A stretch of DNA of 11,914 nt, taken from positions 1 to 11,914 of the forward strand of contig CAJTZE010000067.1 in assembly GCA_910584265.1 (NCBI GenBank). The letters are read 5' to 3'. The position numbers and the translations under genes were made by a program. Positions 6,309 through 11,914 of this stretch are shown here, piece by piece. Position 1 is the stretch's first letter. The number at the start of each line of letters is the position of its first letter. The notes under the pieces were generated by a model that was not told the origin of the DNA, did not search any database, and saw only the letters and a program-made list of their open reading frames with translations. The stretch comes from an uncultured Dorea sp. (GTDB taxonomy: Bacteria; Bacillota; Clostridia; Lachnospirales; Lachnospiraceae).

Positions 6309-7691
6309 GTGAGAAATAATTTGATAATTGACTGCTTCGCCGGAGGAGGCGGAGCGTCAGAAGGAATAAAAATGGCATTAGGCAGGCAGGTGGATATAGC
6401 AGTAAACCACGATCCGGATGCTATCCTGATGCACAAGACAAATCATCCAGATACTCTGCATCTGACAGAAGATATTTTTGAGGTTGATCTACAGAAATAT
6501 ATAAAAGGCAGGCATGTATCTTTGATGTGGGCGAGTCCAGACTGTACCAGCCATAGCAAGGCAAAAGGAGGAAAGCCGAGAAAACACGGCCTGCGTATCC
6601 TTCCGTGGGCGGTATATAAGCATGCAGAGACAATCCTTCCGGATGTTATCATTATGGAGAATGTGGAGGAAATACAGCAGTGGGGGCCGCTAGATGATGC
6701 CGGGCATCCGATACCGGAACGAAAAGGAGAAGATTATCAGAAATTTATTACAGCTATGAAATCTCTTGGATATATCTTTGACAGCCGGGAGCTGGTGGCG
6801 GCAGATTATGGAGCGCCTACGACAAGGAAACGCTGGTATGCTGTATTCCGCCGGGACGGCCGTGAAATAGTCTGGCCGGAGCAGACGCATAGTAAAGGCG
6901 GTGTGAATGGACTGAAACCGTGGGAACCAATTTATAAATATCTGGATCTGCATGATTTTGGAAAATCTATTTTCGGACGGAAGAAACCGCTGGCAGAAAA
7001 TACAATGAACCGGATAGCAAGAGGATTGGAAAAGTTTGTATTTAGGTGTCCTGAGCCGTTTGTTGTGCAGGTAAACCATAGCGGTGCTGATTTCCGGGGA
7101 CAAGGCATTCATGAACCAGTGCTGGCAATTACGCAGAAGCATGGTTTTGGAATGGTGACTCCATATGTGATGAAGTTTTATAAAAGCGGTACTGGTCAGA
7201 GCATGTATGAACCGATACATACAATTACTACTTCGCCCGGGCACTTTGGAACGGTGTCTGTTCTGACTGTAGGATGGAAGGAGCTGCAGGAAGCAGGGAT
7301 TGACAAGGAAGAAGTACGGAAATGCACATTAGTAAGTCAATTTATTTTGGAATACTATGGATGCGGTACTGGCCAAGCGTTGAAGGAGCCTCTTCATACA
7401 ATAGTAACAAAAGACCGGTTTGCGCTGATTACGGTGCTTGGAAACGAGTGTGTGATATTGGATATCTTTCTGCGCATGCTGAACCCGGAAGAATTGAAGC
7501 TGGGGCAGGGATTCCCAAGAGATTATATCATCGACCGTGATTATAAGGGAAATAAGTATCCGATCAGTAAGCAGGTGGCGCGGATCGGCAACAGCGTTGT
7601 CCCGATCATGGCGAAGAAGCTGGCAGAAGCAAACTGCGGGTACCTGAAGGAGAATAACGGCATCCGGCCAGAAGGATGCGTAACTCAGTAG
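6309..7691 (+). CDS. C5-cytosine DNA methyltransferase
   Basis: This 460-residue enzyme should transfer a methyl group from S-adenosylmethionine to C5 of cytosine in a specific DNA site. Motif I is DCFAGGGGASEG (8-19). The catalytic motif IV reads SPDCTSHSKAKGG with Cys79, a variant of the usual PPC. Motif VI is MENVEEI (116-122) and motif VIII is TTRKRWYAVF (171-180). Motifs IX and X lie at 391-432 (LNPEELKLGQGFP, then GNSVVP). Residues about 195-390 hold the target-recognition region, with three related segments containing G-x-G followed by EPxHxI-like sequence. GTG start with GGAGG at 6297-6301. No restriction endonuclease is adjacent, so it is probably an orphan modification enzyme protecting or marking the element. 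Confidence 0.93.
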   Translation: MRNNLIIDCFAGGGGASEGIKMALGRQVDIAVNHDPDAILMHKTNHPDTLHLTEDIFEVDLQKYIKGRHVSLMWASPDCTSHSKAKGGKPRKHGLRILPWAVYKHAETILPDVIIMENVEEIQQWGPLDDAGHPIPERKGEDYQKFITAMKSLGYIFDSRELVAADYGAPTTRKRWYAVFRRDGREIVWPEQTHSKGGVNGLKPWEPIYKYLDLHDFGKSIFGRKKPLAENTMNRIARGLEKFVFRCPEPFVVQVNHSGADFRGQGIHEPVLAITQKHGFGMVTPYVMKFYKSGTGQSMYEPIHTITTSPGHFGTVSVLTVGWKELQEAGIDKEEVRKCTLVSQFILEYYGCGTGQALKEPLHTIVTKDRFALITVLGNECVILDIFLRMLNPEELKLGQGFPRDYIIDRDYKGNKYPISKQVARIGNSVVPIMAKKLAEANCGYLKENNGIRPEGCVTQ

Positions 7692-7742
7692 TGGATGTAA
7701 CTTAGCAGAGGCAGTCTGTATAGAACATATGGAGGTAAATTT

Positions 7743-8282
7743 ATGGAGCAGAATTTAGAAATATTAGGATATCTTAGGCGGGAAAGTGATGGGGCGGAAT
7801 TTGTCCATTATATGCAGGACGGGAAAGAGAGGCTGACGACAGGGGTGTATTCATGGGATGCGGCAGAGGAAAGGCTTTCCGGTCTGCTGAAAGTGGATAA
7901 TTCTGTGAATATGACGCAGAGGATTCTTGACTACATGGAAGAGTCACAGCCGGCTCATCCATTGAAGAAGTTGTTAAAGGAAGAAATACAGCATAGGCCG
8001 GCTGCAGAAGTCAGCTCTAATATGAGCCGGATAGCGGCAATGGCGGAGTCGGGAGTGACAGAAGTACCTTCCGGGACATTTAAATTCGGGCAGTTAGAGA
8101 ACCTGAAAAGGGAAAGCCGGATTCTGGGAGTGGATAAATATCTGAACTTTAATAAAAGAGACTGTGACATAGCGGTTGAGAAGGGGTTTCTGGAGAAATT
8201 TAATAAAAGAGTGGAAGAAACAGCAGAACGCCAGCAGAGCCGGAAGGTGCAGGAGAAAAGAATTGAGGGATCGAAGCTGTAG
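7743..8282 (+). CDS. Protein of unknown function, 179 residues
   Basis: I do not recognise a family. It starts with ATG seven bases after GGAGG (7731-7735). It is soluble and highly charged, with no cysteines except Cys140, and has a short N-terminal beta-like module (ILGYLRRESDGAEFVHY, residues 7-23). A helical middle follows, and then a strongly charged, probably coiled-coil C-terminus (FNKRVEETAERQQSRKVQEK). Its last 20 codons are exactly duplicated about 1 kb downstream (9267-9329) as part of a 93-base direct repeat, and its stop codon lies three bases before copy 2 of the 17-base palindrome. Confidence 0.75.
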   Translation: MEQNLEILGYLRRESDGAEFVHYMQDGKERLTTGVYSWDAAEERLSGLLKVDNSVNMTQRILDYMEESQPAHPLKKLLKEEIQHRPAAEVSSNMSRIAAMAESGVTEVPSGTFKFGQLENLKRESRILGVDKYLNFNKRDCDIAVEKGFLEKFNKRVEETAERQQSRKVQEKRIEGSKL

Positions 8283-8313
8283 GCGTACCGAATTTCGGTA
8301 CAGAAAGGAATAA
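8221..8313. repeat. 93-base direct repeat, left copy
   Basis: Bases 8221-8313 are identical to 9267-9359 (offset 1046). The repeat contains the last 20 codons and stop of the 179-residue gene, the 17-base palindrome and the start of the following intergenic region. It marks the left edge of an inserted segment. Perfect identity suggests a recent event. Confidence 0.92.
8285..8301. repeat. 17-base palindrome gtaccgaatttcggtac, copy 2
   Basis: The sequence is identical to 3824-3840, but the surrounding bases differ (preceded by taggc and followed by agaaagg), so the conserved unit is the palindrome itself. It is three bases after a stop codon and ahead of a ribosome site, the same placement as copy 1. 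Confidence 0.75.
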
Positions 8314-8324
8314 GGAGTAAGGGA

Positions 8325-8510
8325 ATGAGAACTCATAGGCAGGATTTTAGAGAACTGAATATATCAGAGGAACAATTTAATGGTACTGCGTCTGGAATGT
8401 TTGACATGGCAGGTAAAGAAATTAATGAAAGAGACATTCCAGCAGCACAGATAGGCGGCGGAATGTCTTTCCAGAACAAGGTGGAGTTACTAAAATCTTT
8501 TTTGGGATAA
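8325..8510 (+). CDS. Small protein of unknown function in the repeat-flanked cargo
   Basis: This 61-residue frame has a good start: AAGGAG at 8312-8317, seven bases before ATG. The protein is polar with no cysteines and no membrane segment, and includes NISEEQFNGTASGMFDMAG and a C-terminal FQNKVELLKSFLG helix. I do not recognise it. Its 3' end overlaps the convergent minus-strand gene by 21 bases. It lies inside the segment bounded by 93-base direct repeats, so it probably arrived with that segment; it could also be a truncated gene. Confidence 0.55.
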   Translation: MRTHRQDFRELNISEEQFNGTASGMFDMAGKEINERDIPAAQIGGGMSFQNKVELLKSFLG

Positions 8511-9176
8511 CATTGTGAGAAGTGCAAATTGCAAAATCATTAAAGTGTATTTTCGAGAAGGCCTTTTTATTTGATAAAAACGTTTGGCTACTTTCGACTC
8601 CCAGTCATCATATTTTAGTGTTGTAGGGACTTCCCAAGTTTGCGTACATTGAATTGTGTTTCCATAGTTTCTATAACTCCAACATAATGTTGGTCTTAAA
8701 GAATAAATTGAGCACGTTTTATTTTGTGTTAGTAAAGGGCAGGGCAGGCCGAAAGAAAAGTATTCTTCTTGCATTTTATTATATTTCTCAGGTGATATAA
8801 AAAGAGAGGAAAGGCTGTTTTGAGAATACCCATGATTATTTAAAAAATTGCATTGGTCATAAACGGTTTCCTTAATTCTAGTGCGTTCATCGAGTGGCAG
8901 ATTATTTAGTGTAAACTCAATAATAAGATGTTCAAGATAAGTGATAGCAATAAGTTGATGACAGCACGCGGCACATCCTTTTGAACAAGTAGTGAAAGTA
9001 TTGTGAGCCTGTTCAAGGATATCAATTTGTTCTGTAACTGTTTTGATTTCATTTGCATACCACTTACATAAGCTTAGGGGATTAGGACTGTTTGGAATTT
9101 CTTGTGGAAATACAAAAGAATCTGCGACATGACTTGAGCTAAGCAGTAATGCATTTAGATTGCTTTTTGGTGACAT
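8490..9176 (-). CDS. YkgJ/CxxCxxCC-like Fe/Zn-cluster protein
   Basis: This is the only minus-strand gene and encodes 228 residues. A first cysteine cluster reads CSKGCAACCHQ (Cys64, 68, 71, 72). A second reads CPLLTQNKTCSIYSLRPTLC (Cys146, 155, 165), followed by Cys177. This is the pattern of the YkgJ-type family (CxxxCxxCC, then CPxL, CxIYxxRPxxC), thought to bind zinc or iron-sulphur; the biological role is unknown. A clear AGGAGG lies upstream on the minus strand (rc of 9187-9192), 10 bases from ATG. Its DNA is visibly richer in A+T than the flanking genes. With the direct repeats at each side and its opposite direction, this points to recently acquired cargo with its own expression signals. 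Confidence 0.85.
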   Translation of the reverse strand: MSPKSNLNALLLSSSHVADSFVFPQEIPNSPNPLSLCKWYANEIKTVTEQIDILEQAHNTFTTCSKGCAACCHQLIAITYLEHLIIEFTLNNLPLDERTRIKETVYDQCNFLNNHGYSQNSLSSLFISPEKYNKMQEEYFSFGLPCPLLTQNKTCSIYSLRPTLCWSYRNYGNTIQCTQTWEVPTTLKYDDWESKVAKRFYQIKRPSRKYTLMILQFALLTMLSQKRF

Positions 9177-9196
9177 ATTGTGTATACCTCCTGAAT

Positions 9197-9224
9197 ATTA
9201 TAAGAAAATTATAGCATAATTATA
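9197..9224 (-). promoter_or_regulatory. TATAAT-like hexamers upstream of the YkgJ-like gene
   Basis: On the minus strand TATAAT occurs three times (9197-9202, 9208-9213, 9219-9224), spaced exactly 11 bases apart. Any could be a -10 element for the minus-strand gene, which lies about 20-45 bases downstream. I find no convincing -35 for any of them, so the promoter call is weak. Confidence 0.35.
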
Positions 9225-9266
9225 GGAAATTTGTTGGATAAAAAGTGTAATAAAATAGTGGTAAAT

Positions 9267-9359
9267 CAGCAGAACGCCAGCAGAGCCGGAAGGTGCAGGA
9301 GAAAAGAATTGAGGGATCGAAGCTGTAGGCGTACCGAATTTCGGTACAGAAAGGAATAA
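9267..9359. repeat. 93-base direct repeat, right copy
   Basis: Identical to 8221-8313. Here the 20 C-terminal codons of the 179-residue gene have no upstream reading frame, so they are a remnant. The copy ends ten bases before the adenine methyltransferase start. Recombination between the two copies would remove 1046 bases and restore a continuous plus-strand order. Confidence 0.92.
9331..9347. repeat. 17-base palindrome gtaccgaatttcggtac, copy 3
   Basis: Identical to copies 1 and 2. This copy is part of the 93-base duplication, so it is not independent evidence of conservation, but it means a binding protein would have three sites in the window. Confidence 0.75.
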
Positions 9360-9368
9360 ATGAAGTAG

Positions 9369-10166
9369 ATGAAAGCAGTATGCAAATATCCGGGAAGCAA
9401 ATGGTCTATTGCAAAGTGGATCATAAGCTTCTTTCCGGAGCACCACAGTTATTTGGAGCCGTTTTTCGGGAGCGGAGCCGTGCTGTTCAATAAGCCGAGG
9501 TCGAATATAGAGACCGTGAATGATCTGGACGGTAATGTGGTCAACCTGTTTGAGTGGATCCGGAAAGACCCGGAACGGCTGGCGCATGAGATTTACTATA
9601 CCCCATATGCCAGAAAGGTCTATGATGATGCATTTTCTTTGGTACCGGAAGACAGTTTTGAAAAAGCAGTGAATTTCTTTATCCGCCTAAATATGGGGCA
9701 CGGCTTCCGTACAACCGGAAAAAAGGTCGGCTGGAAGAATGACGTGCAGGGAAGGGAAAGGGCATATGCAGCACTGGACTGGTGCAGGATTCCGGAAAAG
9801 ATCATGGAGGCAGCGGAACGGCTCCGGGGAGTCCAGATCGAGAACCGCCCTGCAGTGGAAGTAATGCAGAGGTTCAACAGCCATAAGGTGCTGGTTTATC
9901 TGGATCCGCCGTACGTGCTTGGTACCAGGCATGGGAAGCAGTACAAATGCGAGATGGACGATGCTGATCACAATGACCTGCTGGATACAGTGCTTGCACA
10001 TAAAGGCCCGGTGTTGTTGAGTGGATATGATAATGTTTTGTATAATGACCGGCTGTGGAGCTGGCACAGGGAAGAAGTAACCTGTTATTCGCAGACAGCC
10101 AGCAGGAAGAGGGAAGTGCTCTGGATGAATTTTGAGCCGGTAAAGCAGCTGGAATTATTTGGATAG
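9369..10166 (+). CDS. Dam-type (D12 class) N6-adenine DNA methyltransferase
   Basis: This 265-residue enzyme is close to the usual length of the Dam/DpnM family and should methylate N6 of adenine in a short DNA site, possibly GATC. The N-terminal KYPGSKWSIAKWI (6-18) and YLEPFFGSGAVLFNK (28-42) are the SAM-binding motifs; DPPY at 179-182 (YLDPPYV) is the catalytic motif. The C-terminus ends QLELFG, a match to the beta-clamp-binding consensus (260-264, bases 10146-10160), which would place methylation at the replication fork. The ATG is abutted by a two-codon frame (ATG AAG TAG at 9360-9368) that holds the better-spaced ribosome site (aaagga, 9350-9355). No restriction partner is visible. Confidence 0.92.
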   Translation: MKAVCKYPGSKWSIAKWIISFFPEHHSYLEPFFGSGAVLFNKPRSNIETVNDLDGNVVNLFEWIRKDPERLAHEIYYTPYARKVYDDAFSLVPEDSFEKAVNFFIRLNMGHGFRTTGKKVGWKNDVQGRERAYAALDWCRIPEKIMEAAERLRGVQIENRPAVEVMQRFNSHKVLVYLDPPYVLGTRHGKQYKCEMDDADHNDLLDTVLAHKGPVLLSGYDNVLYNDRLWSWHREEVTCYSQTASRKREVLWMNFEPVKQLELFG

Positions 10167-10183
10167 TCAGGAGGATGAAAACT

Positions 10184-10441
10184 ATGCTTACAAAATATTC
10201 ATATAGATGCGGCAGGTGCGGGAAAGAATTTTCAATTGACGGCCATTGGTATAATCAGGCGGTGATGGAGCATTATCTTGAATGCAGATATCTTATTCAT
10301 GATTTACGGCATCACCGGAGAAGAAACATGCTTACAAAGAAATATGTGAGGTATGTTTTTGTCTGTATTATATTGTGGATTCCGGTGATATTGTGGCAGA
10401 TCGCAGATATATTTTTAGAACCGTTTCGGAGGATGTTTTGA
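10184..10441 (+). CDS. Small zinc-finger-like protein with a membrane segment
   Basis: I chose the ATG at 10184 because AGGAGG (10169-10174) is nine bases upstream; the in-frame ATG at 10175 touches that site directly. The 85-residue protein has CGRC (Cys9, Cys12) and HYLEC (His30, Cys34), a possible metal site, then a very basic stretch (HHRRR, 43-47) and one hydrophobic span (about 55-77). This combination suggests a cytoplasmic metal-binding head tethered to the membrane. An internal ATG at 10328 with its own ggagaag site restarts with the same residues MLTK and would give only the membrane segment. The stop codon shares one base with the next start. Confidence 0.6.
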   Translation: MLTKYSYRCGRCGKEFSIDGHWYNQAVMEHYLECRYLIHDLRHHRRRNMLTKKYVRYVFVCIILWIPVILWQIADIFLEPFRRMF

Positions 10442-10671
10442 TGGCAGAACGGAAATTTACAAAAGGCTGTCCTGAATGGCGGATGTTTCAGGAGTATTAC
10501 CAGCTTGTGCAGGCGTATTATCTGCCGGAAAACAGTGAAGGATACTGCGGAGAAGTGTACGAAGCATTTGCAGGATTTGCACGAAGATATAAGAATATTC
10601 CGCTTGCGAAGCATCTTGGGATCGCGTTTTCCAGCTATGCAGAAGAGATTGTGCAGGGGAATCAGCAATGA
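10441..10671 (+). CDS. Short protein of unknown function
   Basis: This 76-residue protein starts at an ATG that overlaps the preceding TGA by one base (tgatg), with cggagg upstream, so translation is probably coupled. The sequence is aromatic and charged (EWRMFQEYYQLVQAYYLPEN, then FARRYKNIPLAKHLGIAFSSYAEE) and looks like a small helical domain. There is no membrane segment and there are too few cysteines for a metal site. I do not recognise a family. The frame is open upstream to 10375, but a longer start would overlap the previous gene deeply. Confidence 0.65.
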   Translation: MAERKFTKGCPEWRMFQEYYQLVQAYYLPENSEGYCGEVYEAFAGFARRYKNIPLAKHLGIAFSSYAEEIVQGNQQ

Positions 10672-10718
10672 AGAAAATGGGGATAAAACATATTTGAAAG
10701 AAAAAGGATAAAAGATAA

Positions 10719-11828
10719 ATGAATGCGATATTTAGTTTTATAATGGCTGCAGTGTATTTGTATGATGGAACATATCACCGCAGACATATGGTTAATCAGA
10801 CAAGTTATGTCTGCGGAACTTTGTGGGCGGCAACTACAGTTTATGAGCTTATGAATATGCCGGAGGTGCAGAAATTCATATATACGGTATCCAGAGTAAA
10901 TAGGCTGGCAGATTCTTTTGTGGAAGCACTTAAGCATTGGGATGTGAATACTATAATATCGTTTGATATGTTGATACTTTTTCCAACAATTTTTATTTTT
11001 GTATTGGAATGGCAGATCAGGAATTATCCGGCGAATTACCTTAAAGAAACAAATCCGGGAATTTTTGGGGATTGTATTGGTCTAGTCATATTTCTGGTAT
11101 TTCTCTTATTTATGGCATGCGATGCAAGCAATTATGCAGTTAAGACATTATGTGTTTTTTTGGCAATAGCTAACGTAAAGGCGGCGTTTAACTCGGACTT
11201 TAACTTTAATCTGTATGAGTATTTTCACTTTTGTTCAAAGATGTTGAAGAAAGATGATATAAAGCCAGTTCCGAGAGGAAGGAGCAGTGATTCCCCTTGC
11301 ATGATTGTGTTTTGCTCATTTGAGCAGATACAAACGCTTATCAATGCGGCAGCAAAGCACGGATTTATCCATTACATACCGCTGATATTCTGCAAGAATT
11401 ACAGCCCACAAGTTTTAAAGGCAAATATGCGTGTTGTTGGTGCTACAGAATATGCCTTGCTGTTATATCGGGATAAGTTGCCAAAGTTTAGGAACGGTGT
11501 TCAGACGGACGAAAACGGAAAGAACATACCGAACACAGGACATATGATTTTTAACTGGTTTACATGGGAACGTGATGGAAAAGAGATACCGAAAATCCAC
11601 CCAGCACAAAAGCCTGTATCAGTGTTGAAAAAGCTGATTGAGATATTCACAGATGAGGGAGATGTGATAATAGACCCTTGTTGCGGCAGTGGAACGACTC
11701 TTCGAGCGGCGGTTGAACTTGGCAGAAGTGCATATGGATTTGAGATTGACTGCATGTTTTATCAGAGGGCAAAAGATGAAATGCTTGTGTTTGAAAAAGA
11801 AAACCAAATGAGTATATTTGATTATTAA
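10719..11828 (+). CDS. Chimera: membrane segment fused to C-terminal half of a DNA methyltransferase
   Basis: One uninterrupted frame encodes 369 residues. Residues 1-15 are hydrophobic, and further spans lie at about 78-98, 114-134 and 138-156, making a multi-span membrane part. From about residue 186 the sequence changes to a cytoplasmic DNA methyltransferase C-terminal half: SDSPCMIVFCSFEQI (190-204), HPAQKPV (294-300) and the SAM-binding motif IDPCCGSGTT (318-327). In methyltransferases of this permuted order the catalytic DPPY/NPPY motif comes first; no such motif is present here. The enzyme half is therefore probably inactive, formed by a deletion joining a membrane-protein gene to a methyltransferase gene. 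The end QMSIFDY resembles a clamp-binding motif (bases 11805-11819). The ATG is preceded by aaaagga (10702-10708). Confidence 0.75.
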   Translation: MNAIFSFIMAAVYLYDGTYHRRHMVNQTSYVCGTLWAATTVYELMNMPEVQKFIYTVSRVNRLADSFVEALKHWDVNTIISFDMLILFPTIFIFVLEWQIRNYPANYLKETNPGIFGDCIGLVIFLVFLLFMACDASNYAVKTLCVFLAIANVKAAFNSDFNFNLYEYFHFCSKMLKKDDIKPVPRGRSSDSPCMIVFCSFEQIQTLINAAAKHGFIHYIPLIFCKNYSPQVLKANMRVVGATEYALLLYRDKLPKFRNGVQTDENGKNIPNTGHMIFNWFTWERDGKEIPKIHPAQKPVSVLKKLIEIFTDEGDVIIDPCCGSGTTLRAAVELGRSAYGFEIDCMFYQRAKDEMLVFEKENQMSIFDY

Positions 11829-11892
11829 CAGATATTTTTACAGTTTGTTTGATAAGGAGTTAAGCATTCCTATAGAGAATGAAATTTGAACT

Positions 11893-11898
11893 TTGACA
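11893..11898 (+). promoter_or_regulatory. Possible -35 hexamer ttgaca at the right edge
   Basis: TTGACA matches the sigma-A -35 consensus. A -10 at normal spacing would fall beyond the window, so it cannot be confirmed. The 86 bases after the last stop codon contain no gene and no terminator hairpin that I can see. Confidence 0.25.
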
Positions 11899-11914
11899 AA
11901 ATAAAATCTCCCCG

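Noticed and set aside
6690..7244. 184-codon minus-strand open frame
   Set aside because: It lies wholly inside the C5 methyltransferase gene, whose motifs are clear on the plus strand; no ribosome site or recognisable domain.

Overview
The window looks like part of a mobile element from a low-to-mid-GC Firmicute, most likely a Lachnospiraceae/Clostridium-type gut anaerobe. This rests on strong AGGAGG ribosome sites, frequent GTG starts, dense co-directional packing, a class B sortase, a ParA/ParB pair and several orphan DNA methyltransferases. No conjugation, integrase, replication-initiation, capsid or terminase gene is present, so I cannot decide between an integrative conjugative element, a plasmid and a phage-plasmid.

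Layout, left to right. 54-365 is a broken copy of a hexapeptide-repeat gene with a 54-base tandem duplication; the intact paralogue follows at 388-834. A sigma-like helix-turn-helix protein (821-1387) overlaps it. Then come ParA (1416-2132) and a ParB (2145-3371) with a C-terminal domain resembling DUF3850/ASCH (PUA-like). An unknown gene (3391-3819) is followed by a 17-base palindrome and a hairpin-rich leader before a class B sortase (3987-4712). Two small genes (4770-5069, a 99-residue unknown; 5179-5361, Cys-rich) lead to a radical-SAM gene whose 3' end is frameshifted (5374-6290), a C5-cytosine DNA methyltransferase (6309-7691) and an unknown gene (7743-8282).

From 8221 to 9359 the plus-strand order is interrupted by a cargo segment bounded by perfect 93-base direct repeats. 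It holds a small plus-strand gene and the only minus-strand gene, an AT-rich YkgJ-like Cys-cluster protein. The plus-strand order then resumes with a Dam-type N6-adenine methyltransferase (9369-10166), a zinc-finger/membrane small protein, a short unknown gene, and a chimeric gene (10719-11828) joining a multi-span membrane segment to the C-terminal half of a DNA methyltransferase without its catalytic motif.

How it may fit together. ParA/ParB would serve element partitioning. The 17-base palindrome (two independent sites plus one duplicated copy) is a candidate ParB or regulator site. The C5 and N6 methyltransferases have no visible restriction partner, so self-protection or epigenetic marking is more likely than restriction. 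Three proteins end in beta-sliding-clamp-like motifs (QLRLF, QLELF, QMSIF), suggesting that some of these functions are coupled to replication. The most notable items are the ParB-DUF3850 fusion, the sigma-like protein with a clamp motif, the repeat-flanked cargo, and the membrane-methyltransferase chimera.
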